64,000 nt of DNA. Origin: an uncultured Clostridia bacterium. GTDB lineage: Bacteria > Bacillota > Clostridia > Oscillospirales > Ruminococcaceae. Where the stretch lies: NCBI GenBank assembly GCA_944386045.1, contig CALWZO010000053.1, positions 1-64,000 of the forward strand. Direction: 5' to 3'. A model generated the notes under the pieces. It worked only from the letters and a program-made list of their open reading frames with translations. It was not told the origin of the DNA and did no database searches. The position numbers and the translations under genes were made by a program. Of this stretch, positions 6,718-15,758 are shown piece by piece; within the stretch, counting starts at the first letter, position 1; each line of letters starts with the position of its first letter.

Positions 6718-8328
6718 ATGAACTCGATTTATTACAACGGAAAGATTTATGTTGAAAGGGATACTTTTGTACAGGCAATGCTGGTAAGCGACGGCATTAT
6801 ACAGAAAACAGGCACACTGGAAGAGGTAAGCCGGGGTCTGTGCCCGAACTGTGAAAAAGAGATGATAGATCTGCAGGGCAGAACAGTGGTTCCCGGTTTC
6901 AACGATTCCCACCTGCATATCCTGGGCGTTGGCCAGGCGCTGTCCAGCGTTATACTCAACGGCAGCACCAGCATGGCAGACATACTGCAAAAAGGCAGGG
7001 ACTTTCTGGCATCCCACTCCCTGGCGGAAGGAGATGTGCTGGTAGGCCGCGGCTGGAACCAGGACTATTTCACCGACGAGGTGAGAATGCCCACAAGACA
7101 CGACCTGGATACAGTGTCCACAGAAGTTCCCATTATATACACCCGCGCCTGCGGACATATCTGCGCCGCCAACAGCAAAGCGCTGGAACTGGCCGGAATA
7201 ACCAGGGACACACAGCCGGTGGCCGGCGGTGAAATTTACCGCGATGAAAACGGCGAGCCCAACGGCCTGTTCTCCGAAAACGCACAGGCTCAGATACAGA
7301 AAATAATACCGGAAGAGACCCCGGAAAAAATAGCACAGGAGCTGACTGTTGCCATGGAATATGCCGCCAGCTGCGGCGTTACCAGCCTGCAGACCTGCGA
7401 CATCCGCCGCGACGCCTGGAGAACAGTAAACGAAGGTTACAAACTTCTTTACAAAACCAACCCCAATGCCGTCAGGACATATCACCAGTCCAGCTTCAAT
7501 GAGCCCGTTTCCTATCAGGAATTTCTGTCAATGGGCTGTGTTACAGGCGCCGGTGACGATATGTTCAAATACGGTCCGCTGAAGATGTTTGTAGACGGTT
7601 CCCTGGGTGCCAGAACAGCTTATATGCGCGCTCCCTATGCCGACGACCCGTCCACCAGGGGTGTTCCCACAATGACACCGCGGCAGTTTGACGAAATGGT
7701 AAAAATTGCCGATGACCACAACTGCCAGGTTGCTGTACACTGCATAGGTGATGCAGCCATAGAGATGGTGCTGAATGCTTATGACAAAGTTATAGACGGC
7801 AAAAACAACAAAAACCGCCATGCAATCATTCACTGTCAGATAACAGACAAGGAACTGGTAGAGCGTTTTGCCGACCACGATGTACTGGCACAGGTACAGC
7901 CTATATTCATTCATTATGACATGAATGTGGTGGCAGACAGGGTAGGAGAAGAGCTGGCCTCCACCAGCTATGCTTTCGGCGATATGTACCGCATGGGCCT
8001 GCACACCAGCTTTGGTACAGACAGCCCGGTTGAAGACCTGAACCCCTTTGAAAACCTGTACTGCGCCGTTACCAGAAAGCGCCTTGACGGCCGGAGAACC
8101 TATCGTCCGGATCAGGCAGTTGACATATTTGACGCCATTGACCAGTACACCATCGGCAGTGCTTACTGCAGTTTTGACGAGGACAAAAAAGGCCGTATCA
8201 AACCCGGATATTTTGCCGACTTCGCCGTGCTGGACAGGGATATATTCACAATACCCAGCGATGAAATCAAAGATGTTAAGGCTGTCAGAACAGTTCTGGC
8301 AGGCAGAACAATATTTGAAAGAAACTGA
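6718..8328 (+). CDS. Amidohydrolase family 3 protein, YtcJ-like
   Basis: Metal-dependent amidohydrolase of 536 residues, the usual length for YtcJ-like proteins. Visible features are the N-terminal beta-sandwich (YYNGKIYVERDTF), the metal-binding FNDSHLHILGVGQAL (HxH type), the GCGVTSLQTCD strand, KMFVDGSLGARTA (family-typical), VAVHCIGDAA, HAIIHCQ, and SFGTDSPVEDLNPF with the catalytic Asp near the C-terminus. The protein is predicted cytosolic with no signal peptide. The ATG has AGAAAGGA upstream. It sits alone behind a lysine riboswitch and ends at a strong terminator. YtcJ proteins cleave amides, N-acyl groups or cyclic ureas; regulation suggests a lysine-containing amide as substrate (inference). 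Confidence 0.88.
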   Translation: MNSIYYNGKIYVERDTFVQAMLVSDGIIQKTGTLEEVSRGLCPNCEKEMIDLQGRTVVPGFNDSHLHILGVGQALSSVILNGSTSMADILQKGRDFLASHSLAEGDVLVGRGWNQDYFTDEVRMPTRHDLDTVSTEVPIIYTRACGHICAANSKALELAGITRDTQPVAGGEIYRDENGEPNGLFSENAQAQIQKIIPEETPEKIAQELTVAMEYAASCGVTSLQTCDIRRDAWRTVNEGYKLLYKTNPNAVRTYHQSSFNEPVSYQEFLSMGCVTGAGDDMFKYGPLKMFVDGSLGARTAYMRAPYADDPSTRGVPTMTPRQFDEMVKIADDHNCQVAVHCIGDAAIEMVLNAYDKVIDGKNNKNRHAIIHCQITDKELVERFADHDVLAQVQPIFIHYDMNVVADRVGEELASTSYAFGDMYRMGLHTSFGTDSPVEDLNPFENLYCAVTRKRLDGRRTYRPDQAVDIFDAIDQYTIGSAYCSFDEDKKGRIKPGYFADFAVLDRDIFTIPSDEIKDVKAVRTVLAGRTIFERN

Positions 8329-8337
8329 TTTATACAT

Positions 8338-8372
8338 CAAAAAACCACCCGTTTCCGGGTGGTTTTTATTTT
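8338..8372. terminator. Bidirectional terminator between amidohydrolase and mgtE
   Basis: AAACCACCC, the loop GTTTCC and GGGTGGTTT, with T runs on both strands. It serves both convergent genes. Confidence 0.9.
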
Positions 8373-8386
8373 TATTGCGAATTTTA

Positions 8387-9835
8387 CTATACCAGCAGCG
8401 GCAGGAATATATTGGCAAGGCCCAGGAAAGCGAAAAATCCCAGCACATCGGTGGCGGTGGTCAGAAATATGGAACTGGCCAGGGCCGGGTCCACATTCAG
8501 CGATTTCAGCACCAGCGGAACGAAAAAGCCAAAGGTGCCGCCCACTATTATATTTATTATCATGGAGGCCAGTATAATCAGCCCCAGGAAGGCGTTGCCG
8601 TATTTTATTGATATAATCAGTCCGGTTATAATGCCGATGGCCGCGCCGTCTATCATGCCTATACATATCTGTTTCAAAACCAGCGGCCAGTCATCTTTCA
8701 GGCTGATCTCGCCCAGGGTTATACTGCGCAGGGTTATGGACATTGTCTGACTGCCGGCATTGCCGCCCATACCTGTTATTATTGGCATTACCGCCGCCAG
8801 AGCCACTACTTGTGCGATGGTGTCTTCAAAAGCGGCTACGGTAAAGGAGGCCAAAAAGGCTGTGCCCAGATTGACTACCAACCATGGCAGACGAAATTTC
8901 ACACTTTCGCCTATTGTGGAGTCGATGCCTTCTTCTGCGCTGGCACCACCCATCTTCAATATATCTTCCGTCTGTTCTTCAAACAGAACATCGATGATGT
9001 CGTCCACTGTGATTATGCCCAGCAAAGCGCCCTTGCGGTTTACTACCGGTACGGCTTTCAGGTCGTATTTGGAGGCAATATGGGATACTTCCTCCTGGTC
9101 CATGTCAGGGGTTACGGTGATGATGTTATCATCCATTATATCGGCCAGGGTACTGTCTTCGCTGGCGGTGAATATATCCCTCAGGTCGGCTGTGCCCACC
9201 AGTTCCTTTTTTTCGTTGAGCACAAAAATAGTTTCTATTATCTCTGTTTTCGGGGCAATTTCGGCTATCTTTTTCAAAGCCCGGGACATGTTCAGGCTGG
9301 ATGACAGGGCGATATATTCTGTTGTCATGATGCCGCCGGCTGTGTCTTCCCCGTACAAAAGCAGGCTTTGGATTTCTATGTTGTCCTTGCTTTTAAACAT
9401 CTTCATCAGGGTTTTTCGCCTGTTTATGGGCATCTGTCCCAGTATATCCGCAATATCGTCGTTGGACATGTGGCTGAAAATATTTATCAGATCTTTATAG
9501 CTCAGTAAAGCCACAAACCTCTGCTGCAAGTCCTCGTCCATCTGCTCCAGTATCCATGCGGTGTGCTTGTGGTCTATCCTTTTGGAAAAATCCAGCAGCT
9601 CTTCATCGGTGAACTCTTCCAGGGCAATGGCTATATCTATTGCATAGGCGGATTCGATAACTTCGTTAAGCTCGTCCTGCGGGGCGTTCAGCAACACATT
9701 TTTCAGGTCTATTTCGGCCTGCTCCAGCTGGTCCTCATCAGCGGTTATGGCGTCGATAAGTTCCATGTAAGCCGGATCCAGCAGTCCGGTCTGTTCATCT
9801 TCGGATGAAGAAAAACCCACATCATAGTTGTCCAT
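8387..9835 (-). CDS. mgtE: Magnesium transporter MgtE
   Basis: Homodimeric Mg2+ channel of the cytoplasmic membrane, 482 residues. It has the N-terminal superhelical MgtE_N domain (about 40-140), a CBS pair (about 145-270; the segments AGGIMTTEYIAL and VPVVNRKGALLGIITVDDIIDV are visible) and a C-terminal five-helix pore domain with the signature GMGGNAGSQT. Family members close when the CBS/N domains bind Mg2+. The first 30 residues are acidic and extend beyond the core family. Start codon and ribosome site (AAAGGGGG, seven bases before ATG) are unambiguous. The ribosome site lies inside a stable hairpin (9838-9872), suggesting translational control. Confidence 0.95.
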   Translation of the reverse strand: MDNYDVGFSSSEDEQTGLLDPAYMELIDAITADEDQLEQAEIDLKNVLLNAPQDELNEVIESAYAIDIAIALEEFTDEELLDFSKRIDHKHTAWILEQMDEDLQQRFVALLSYKDLINIFSHMSNDDIADILGQMPINRRKTLMKMFKSKDNIEIQSLLLYGEDTAGGIMTTEYIALSSSLNMSRALKKIAEIAPKTEIIETIFVLNEKKELVGTADLRDIFTASEDSTLADIMDDNIITVTPDMDQEEVSHIASKYDLKAVPVVNRKGALLGIITVDDIIDVLFEEQTEDILKMGGASAEEGIDSTIGESVKFRLPWLVVNLGTAFLASFTVAAFEDTIAQVVALAAVMPIITGMGGNAGSQTMSITLRSITLGEISLKDDWPLVLKQICIGMIDGAAIGIITGLIISIKYGNAFLGLIILASMIINIIVGGTFGFFVPLVLKSLNVDPALASSIFLTTATDVLGFFAFLGLANIFLPLLV

Positions 9836-9837
9836 AA

Positions 9838-9968
9838 AAGCCCCCTTTCCGCCGCGGTGAAAAGGGGGCTTTATGCTTTACCTTTTATTCCGACGGCTGT
9901 TTTTAACCTTTGCGCCCAAAAGCGTTGAAATATCTGCATAAGCAGCATACACAATGTTTAATACATTA
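9838..9968 (-). promoter_or_regulatory. Structured mgtE leader with SD-sequestering hairpin
   Basis: The transcript should begin near 9964. TATGCT and AGCATA can close a domain containing CGCTTTTGGGCGCAAAGG and CAGCCGTCGG. It is followed by a ten-pair hairpin, AGCCCCCTTTTC against GAAAGGGGGCT, that buries the ribosome site directly before the ATG. None of the M-box (ykoK) landmarks is visible. This is a candidate ligand- or ion-responsive translational element; the ligand is unknown. Confidence 0.45.
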
Positions 9969-9970
9969 TA

Positions 9971-10000
9971 AATATATTGCATTAAAGTCGGAAATGTCAA
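9971..10000 (-). promoter_or_regulatory. mgtE promoter
   Basis: TTGACA (10000-9995), an 18-base spacer and TATATT (9976-9971). Confidence 0.6.
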
Positions 10001-10042
10001 CTGTTTTTTCACAAAATTTTAACAGAATTTACAATGGTTGAT

Positions 10043-11086
10043 TTACTGTACTTCTGATATAAATCCGCCGCCCAAAACATATTCGCCGTCATAGAGAACA
10101 GCACTCTGACCTTTGGCGGGGGCCCTTACCGGCCGTATAAATTCCAGGGTTATCCTGTCGCTGTCTGAAAAGATGACTTTGGCAACTTCGCCTTTGGCGG
10201 CGCTGCGTATCTTTACGGACACAATGCTTTCAGCCGGCAGCGGCACTGCGGTGGTGTAAACCGGATTGTCCAGGCTTATTGTGGTGAAAAATTCATCACC
10301 GGCATAGCCCAGCAGTACATCGCCGTTTTCCTGTATCCGTTTTACAAAAGCAGGCTTGCCCAGGGCTACTCCCAGGCCTTTGCGCTGTCCCACGGTGTAA
10401 TTGTGAACACCCTCATGCCTTTTTATTCTCTTTCCCTCCGGGGAAATAATCCAGCCGTATTTTGTCTTGTATCCGGCCCGTCGTATAAAGGCGTCGTAAT
10501 CGCCGTCGGGAATAAAGCATATTTCCTGGCTGTCCGGCTTGTCCGCATTGAACAGACCGATATCCCGGGCCATATCCCTGATAACCGGCTTTTCGTAAGC
10601 GCCGATGGGCAGCAGCAGCCTGGACAGCACATCCTGCGGCAGGCGGTACAGCATATAGCTCTGGTCTTTGGCGGCGCTGGCGGCTTTTTTCACATAGTAA
10701 AATCCGCCCTTTTTCTCCACTTGGGCGTAATGGCCGGTGGCGATGTAATGTATACCCAGCCGGTCGGCTGTTTTTATCAATGCGGCAAATTTCACATTCG
10801 GGTTGCACATTATGCAGGGGTTGGGGGTGGAGCCGCTGACATAGCTTTGGCAGAACGGCTGTACAACATATTTGTCAAAATCTTCCCTGGCGTCGGCTAT
10901 GTGCAGGGTTATCCCCAGGGACTGCCGCACCTTTTCTGCGTCTTGTACGGCTTCGTCGGAAGCGTCGGAAAACCTTATCACAACACCCTGCGGGTCATAG
11001 CCCTGTTTCCTCAGCAGGTCTACACATACAGAAGAATCAACACCGCCGGACACTCCAACCAATACTTTTTTATTATCAAAGTCCAT
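10043..11086 (-). CDS. mnmA: tRNA-specific 2-thiouridylase MnmA
   Basis: Makes 2-thiouridine at wobble U34 of Lys, Glu and Gln tRNAs, using persulfide sulfur from a cysteine desulfurase. 347 residues. It has the ATP-binding PP-loop SGGVDSSV (about 12-19), the first catalytic Cys in NPCIMCN, the second in SQEICFIPDGDY, YTVGQRKGLG, and a C-terminal beta-barrel. The ATG at 11086 follows AGGAGGAAAAGTC; the upstream ATGs overlap that ribosome site and are rejected. The thiolation partners NifS/ThiI lie at 45-47 kb. It is monocistronic between AT-rich gaps. Confidence 0.96.
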   Translation of the reverse strand: MDFDNKKVLVGVSGGVDSSVCVDLLRKQGYDPQGVVIRFSDASDEAVQDAEKVRQSLGITLHIADAREDFDKYVVQPFCQSYVSGSTPNPCIMCNPNVKFAALIKTADRLGIHYIATGHYAQVEKKGGFYYVKKAASAAKDQSYMLYRLPQDVLSRLLLPIGAYEKPVIRDMARDIGLFNADKPDSQEICFIPDGDYDAFIRRAGYKTKYGWIISPEGKRIKRHEGVHNYTVGQRKGLGVALGKPAFVKRIQENGDVLLGYAGDEFFTTISLDNPVYTTAVPLPAESIVSVKIRSAAKGEVAKVIFSDSDRITLEFIRPVRAPAKGQSAVLYDGEYVLGGGFISEVQ

Positions 11087-11251
11087 GACTTTTCCTCCTT
11101 TTGCCATCATTTTCCGGCAGATGAATATAATCCGCCCTTTTGGCTAAAATTACCGTGATACATTTCAGCGGTAAAACATATATTTCTGTAATAATATTAT
11201 ATTATATTTCTATAATAATATAAAATAACAAGATGAAAGTGCATCAGGTTT

Positions 11252-11692
11252 TCATTTTTTGAATTTCAGGCTTTCCTGCACCGCTATTTTGTCGCACATT
11301 TCGTTTTCGGCGTGGCCGGCATGACCTTTTATCCAGTTGAATTTCACTTCGTGCCTTTTCAGTTGCTCCAGCAGCGGCTGCCACAGGTCCACATTCAGCG
11401 CCGGCTTGCCGTCAGACTTTTTCCAGCCCTTTTTCTGCCAGGAATACACCCAGCCTTTGGTTATGCTGTCTATTACATATCTGGAATCGCTGGTAAGCAC
11501 AACATTGCAGCTTTCTTTCAGCGCGCTAAGGGCGTACAGCACCGCGCACAGCTCCATGCGGTTGTTGGTGGTGTTTTCTTCGCCGCCGCTGAGTATTTTC
11601 TCGTTTTGGTTATATCTCAGTATGGCGCACCACCCGCCGGGGCCGGGGTTGCCGCTGCATGCGCCGTCTGTAAAAATCATAACGGTTTTCAT
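11252..11692 (-). CDS. rnhA: Ribonuclease HI
   Basis: Degrades RNA in RNA-DNA hybrids. 146 residues, close to the E. coli length. The conserved carboxylates are visible: Asp in [14 protein letters not shown] (near residue 8), Glu in [11 protein letters not shown], Asp in [11 protein letters not shown] and the late Asp/Glu region [15 protein letters not shown]-rich basic handle residues ([15 protein letters not shown]) identify the bacterial type I enzyme. The ATG at 11692 is preferred because GAAAGGA lies just upstream; an ATG five codons earlier overlaps it. Confidence 0.95.
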   Translation of the reverse strand: MKTVMIFTDGACSGNPGPGGWCAILRYNQNEKILSGGEENTTNNRMELCAVLYALSALKESCNVVLTSDSRYVIDSITKGWVYSWQKKGWKKSDGKPALNVDLWQPLLEQLKRHEVKFNWIKGHAGHAENEMCDKIAVQESLKFKK

Positions 11693-11780
11693 ATATATTC
11701 CTTTCACAGGGTTTTAAACAATCACATTATATAATACAACGCCCTTTATGTAAAGAATTCACAATATTTGTCCCATAAAC

Positions 11781-11809
11781 TTGACAATAGTATATAAAAA
11801 AAGTATCAT
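11781..11809 (+). promoter_or_regulatory. Promoter of the RNase J gene
   Basis: TTGACA, a 17-base spacer and TATCAT (11804-11809). It implies a leader of about 155 bases before the ATG at 11973. Confidence 0.75.
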
Positions 11810-11815
11810 TTAACT

Positions 11816-11972
11816 GTAAAGGTATGCAAAGACATACTTATAGTTCGTTAATTTTTTGAAAAAAGCGAGACCGTTACATACAAAAAGATAGGCTGTACAG
11901 GGCTGCACCATTGGCAGATGGTGTGTTTTAGTATATCAATTTTAGCCCTGCGGCCTGCGGAAAGGACATTTT
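11816..11972 (+). promoter_or_regulatory. Long structured 5' leader of RNase J mRNA
   Basis: Contains a small hairpin (GTATG..CATAC) and a long-range stem, CAGGGCT with AGCCCTG, enclosing CCAT..ATGG. The stem closes 20 bases before the ribosome site AAAGGA. No known riboswitch is recognised. Autoregulation by RNase J is a possibility only. Confidence 0.35.
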
Positions 11973-13703
11973 ATGGCTAATACAGAAAGCAAAACAAACA
12001 CCCGAAGAAGATATTCTTCCAAAAAGAAACCAGTAAAAAAAGAAGTGCAGTCCATAAGGATGATACCCCTTGGGGGCCTCAACGAAATAGGCAAAAACAT
12101 GACATTGTACGAATGTATGGGTGATATGATCCTGATAGACTGCGGAAATACATTCCCCGACAGCGAGATGTTCGGCGTTGACCTGGTTATACCGGATTTT
12201 ACCTATGTGCTGGAAAACAAGGATAAAATAAAAGGCGTTGTAATAACCCACGGACATGAAGACCATATAGGCGCACTGCCTTATCTGCTGAAGGAGGTAA
12301 ACCTGCCGGTTTACGCCACAACGCTGACAAAAGGCCTGATTGAAAACAAACTTCAGGAACACACCCTGAAAAGCCCTGCCCAGATAAATGTGATGAAACC
12401 GGGCGACAAAATAAAGCTGGGATGTATGACAGTGGTTCCCATCCATGTAAACCATTCAATACCCGATGCAGTGGGCCTTGCGATAGAGTCCCCGGCAGGT
12501 GTCATAATCACCACCGGTGACTTCAAGATTGACTACACCCCTCCACAGGGCGAAACCACCGACCTGGGCACATTTGCCCGGTACGGACAGAAAGGCGTGC
12601 TGGCTTTGCTGGCCGATTCCACCAACGCCGAAAGGCGCGGAAGCTCCGCCAGTGAAAAAACCGTGGGCCAGAGCTTTGCCGGATTTTTTGAACAGGCGGA
12701 GGGCAAAAGGATAATAATAGCCACCTTTGCCTCCAATATATACCGTATACAGCAGATACTTGACCTGGCCATACAGCACAAAAGAAAAGTCTGTGTTTCC
12801 GGCCGCAGTATGATAAAAAATATACAGATGGCCTTTGAATTGGGATATCTGAAAGCACCGGAAAATGTTGTTATCGAGCCGGAAAATGTCAAGGATTACG
12901 AACCCGGACAGATAGTGCTGATAACCACCGGCAGCCAGGGCGAGCCGCTGAGCGCTTTGTCCCGTATGGCCGGCGGCACCCACAGACAATTCTCCGTGGG
13001 TGTGAACGATTTTATAATCATATCGGCCACACCGATACCGGGCAACGAAAAGATGGTTACAAAGGTTGTCAACGGACTGCTGAAGCTGGGCGCGGAAGTT
13101 ATATATGAATCAATGTATGATGTGCATGTTTCCGGACACGCCTATCAGGAAGAGCTGAAGCTGATGCTCAACCTGGTAAAACCGAAATTTTTCATTCCTG
13201 TTCACGGCGAGTACAAACATCTCAAGCGCCATGCCCTTATTGCCGAAAGCACCGGTGTAAATCCGCAGAATATTGTCATAGGCAATATAGGCGAAGTGCT
13301 GAGGATAAACAAAAACGGAATTACCGTTGAAGAAACCGTGCCGGCCGGCCAGGTGCTGGTTGACGGCCTGGGCGTCGGCGATGTGGGTAGCGTTGTGCTG
13401 CGCGACCGCAGGCATCTGTCCCAGGACGGCCTGGTTGTGGTTGTGTTCACTGTAGATTCCGCCAGCGGCCAGCTGCTCAGCGGCCCGGATATCGTTTCCC
13501 GCGGGTTTGTGTATGTCAAGGAAAGCGAGGCACTGATAGCCGACGCAAGAATGGCTGCCCGTCAGGTGATAGAAAAATACCGGGATTATGACTATAAGGA
13601 CTGGTCTATGATAAAAGGCAAAATACGCGATCAGGTGTCCTTTGTGCTGTACAAAAAGACAAAGCGCAGCCCGATGGTTTTGCCTATAGTTATGGAAGTG
13701 TGA
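11973..13703 (+). CDS. rnj: Ribonuclease J
   Basis: Dual 5'-exonuclease/endonuclease of the metallo-beta-lactamase/beta-CASP superfamily, central to mRNA decay and rRNA maturation in Firmicutes. 576 residues. It has a basic N-terminal tail rich in Lys/Arg (1-27), MIPLGGLNEIGKNM, the Zn-binding motif THGHEDHIGALP (HxHxDH, about 90), the later ligands VNHSIPDA and TGDFKID, the beta-CASP region (ATFASNIYR, ITTGSQGEP) and FIPVHGEYKHL, with the C-terminal domain from about 450. AAAGGACATTTT precedes the ATG. It is followed by gdpP after 72 bases without a T-rich terminator. Confidence 0.95.
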   Translation: MANTESKTNTRRRYSSKKKPVKKEVQSIRMIPLGGLNEIGKNMTLYECMGDMILIDCGNTFPDSEMFGVDLVIPDFTYVLENKDKIKGVVITHGHEDHIGALPYLLKEVNLPVYATTLTKGLIENKLQEHTLKSPAQINVMKPGDKIKLGCMTVVPIHVNHSIPDAVGLAIESPAGVIITTGDFKIDYTPPQGETTDLGTFARYGQKGVLALLADSTNAERRGSSASEKTVGQSFAGFFEQAEGKRIIIATFASNIYRIQQILDLAIQHKRKVCVSGRSMIKNIQMAFELGYLKAPENVVIEPENVKDYEPGQIVLITTGSQGEPLSALSRMAGGTHRQFSVGVNDFIIISATPIPGNEKMVTKVVNGLLKLGAEVIYESMYDVHVSGHAYQEELKLMLNLVKPKFFIPVHGEYKHLKRHALIAESTGVNPQNIVIGNIGEVLRINKNGITVEETVPAGQVLVDGLGVGDVGSVVLRDRRHLSQDGLVVVVFTVDSASGQLLSGPDIVSRGFVYVKESEALIADARMAARQVIEKYRDYDYKDWSMIKGKIRDQVSFVLYKKTKRSPMVLPIVMEV

Positions 13704-13732
13704 TATTCACGCTTATATTTGTTTTATATTTC

Positions 13733-13756
13733 GCCGGCCGTCTGAAACGGCCGGCA
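13733..13756 (+). other. GC-rich hairpin between rnj and gdpP
   Basis: GCCGGCCGT, the loop CTGAA and ACGGCCGGC form a nine-pair stem with no following T run. The gdpP ribosome site begins about eight bases later. It is likely an mRNA processing or stability element rather than a terminator. Confidence 0.45.
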
Positions 13757-13775
13757 GAAAATGCAGGTGTGTATA

Positions 13776-15719
13776 ATGAAAAACAGATTTTGGGGAACTG
13801 ATATACTGCTGTTTACCCTGGTGTTGGTGACGGCGGCTTTTGCCGCGGTAATAGCTATAACCAGGCCGGATTTGGTCGTGGTGTGCATACTGGGTGTGTG
13901 TGTCAGCTCTGTGGCCGTCCTTTTTAACGCCCACGCGGTGAGAAAGATTATACGCGGGGTGTTTTTCGGATACGGCAAACAAAGCGCCAGGCAGCAGCTC
14001 AGTTTTGAAAATCTTTTTGTGCCTGTTGCCATAATAAACAGAAACAGCATAGTGTGGTACAACACTGCCTTCCGCAGCCGGATACTGGAGGACAACGACT
14101 GCTACCTGACGCCGCTGGAAAAAATTGTACCGGGCTTTAAAATCTCCCGGGGAGCGTGCAAAAGCGGCGCAAACCTGGTGATAAACAGCAGGGAATACAC
14201 CGTTTTTTCCGCCGCCGCATCAGATGATGACAGCCTGTGGGTGTGCTATTTTGTGGATGACACCGACCTGAAATGGGAAGCCAGGGAATATCATATGACC
14301 CGCCCTGTTGTCATGCAGATTGTTGTGGACACCTATGATGAAGTACTGAAAGAGATGAAAGAAAGCAAGCGCGCCCAGATTATGGCTGCGCTGGACCGGC
14401 TGGTGGAGCAGACGGCAGGAGCTGCAAAAGGTATATCGGTCAAGGTTTCTTCCAGCCGTTACCATATTGTAATGGAGGAAAGATATTTCTCCCGGATATA
14501 CGAAAGCCAGTTTGAAATGCTGTCCAAGGCCAGGCTTGTGGAGGAAGACAGCGTGACCTTGTCTGTGGGCGTAGGACGCGGCGGCAAGGATTTTTCGGAA
14601 AACGACGATCTGGCCAGACAGGCGCTGGATATGGCGCTGGGACGCGGCGGCGACCAGGCGGTTGTAAAAAGCCTGGACGGATACGAATTTTTCGGCGGTA
14701 CTTTGCCCAGTGTTGAAAAACGCAGCAAGGTGCGCAGCCGCATAGTGGCCAAGGCGCTGAAAGATGTTATACTGCAAAGCGAAAATGTGCTGATAATGGG
14801 CCACAAAATGAGCGATTTGGACGCAATAGGCTCGGCGGTGGGCATTGCCGCCGCGGTGGAAAGCTGCGGACGAAAGCCCCATATTGTTGTCAATGAAGAG
14901 CTAACCCTGGCTAAAGACCTTATAGACCATGTAAAACGGCGGTGGACAGGCGGGGAACTGTTTATATCTGCGGAAAAGGCCGGACATTTTACCGGCAGCA
15001 AAACACTGCTGATAATAGTTGACACCCATGTGGCCAGAATGACCGAAAGCATGGAGCTGTGTTCCAAATGCGGCAAAAAGGTTGTAATAGACCATCATCG
15101 CCGTATGGTGGACTACATAACCGACACGGTGGTTTCTTACCACGAGCCCTACGCCTCATCTGCTTCAGAACTGGTTACGGAATTGTTGCAGTACATTATT
15201 CCCACTCATTATAAAATCACTCAGGTGCAGGCACAGGCCCTTCTGGCCGGCATTATGCTGGATACACGCAATTTTGCGGAAAAAGCCGGCGTGCGCACCT
15301 TTGAAGCAGCCGCCTATCTGCGCAGACAGGGCGCAATGCCCAATGATGTGCTGAAATTTTTCAGCGTTACAAAGGAAGTTTACCAGGCAAAAAGCGAGCT
15401 TGTAAACAAAGCCGTAATATACAAGGATGTGGCCATAGCCCTGTCAGAAGCCTTGCCCAGGGAACTGTCCGTAGCTGTGCCCCAGGCGGCAAACGACCTG
15501 TTGAGCATAAACGAGGTTGCAGCCTCGGTGGTGGCGGTGAAATTTGACGAGCAGATAAATATATCTGCCCGCAGCCTTGGGGAAGTCAATGTGCAGGTAC
15601 TTATGGAGTATCTGGGCGGCGGCGGACACCTTACAATGGCAGGCGCACAGCTGAAAGGTATCAGCCTGGAGCAGGCCGAAGAAAAAATAAAAGAAAGTAT
15701 AGACAATTACAGAAAATAA
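13776..15719 (+). CDS. gdpP: Cyclic-di-AMP phosphodiesterase GdpP (YybT family)
   Basis: Membrane protein of 647 residues that hydrolyses c-di-AMP to pApA. Two N-terminal helices (about 8-55) are followed by a PAS-like domain, a degenerate GGDEF domain (about 170-300, with no intact GGDEF motif; SVGVGRGGKDF is visible) and a C-terminal DHH/DHHA1 unit. The DHH unit has GHKMSDLDAIGSA, VVIDHHRRMVDYI and GGGGHLTMAGA. The ATG at 13776 follows GCAGGTG and is preferred over one five codons upstream. The gene order gdpP-rplI-dnaB is the same as in B. subtilis and supports the call. Confidence 0.95.
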   Translation: MKNRFWGTDILLFTLVLVTAAFAAVIAITRPDLVVVCILGVCVSSVAVLFNAHAVRKIIRGVFFGYGKQSARQQLSFENLFVPVAIINRNSIVWYNTAFRSRILEDNDCYLTPLEKIVPGFKISRGACKSGANLVINSREYTVFSAAASDDDSLWVCYFVDDTDLKWEAREYHMTRPVVMQIVVDTYDEVLKEMKESKRAQIMAALDRLVEQTAGAAKGISVKVSSSRYHIVMEERYFSRIYESQFEMLSKARLVEEDSVTLSVGVGRGGKDFSENDDLARQALDMALGRGGDQAVVKSLDGYEFFGGTLPSVEKRSKVRSRIVAKALKDVILQSENVLIMGHKMSDLDAIGSAVGIAAAVESCGRKPHIVVNEELTLAKDLIDHVKRRWTGGELFISAEKAGHFTGSKTLLIIVDTHVARMTESMELCSKCGKKVVIDHHRRMVDYITDTVVSYHEPYASSASELVTELLQYIIPTHYKITQVQAQALLAGIMLDTRNFAEKAGVRTFEAAAYLRRQGAMPNDVLKFFSVTKEVYQAKSELVNKAVIYKDVAIALSEALPRELSVAVPQAANDLLSINEVAASVVAVKFDEQINISARSLGEVNVQVLMEYLGGGGHLTMAGAQLKGISLEQAEEKIKESIDNYRK

Positions 15720-15758
15720 CTGCTATTATATAAAAATAACCAAACAGCGGAGGATAAT

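Noticed and set aside
9838..9968. M-box or c-di-GMP riboswitch before mgtE
   Set aside because: The fragment GGGCGCAAAGG resembles part of GEMM, but other required blocks are missing, and M-box landmarks are absent.
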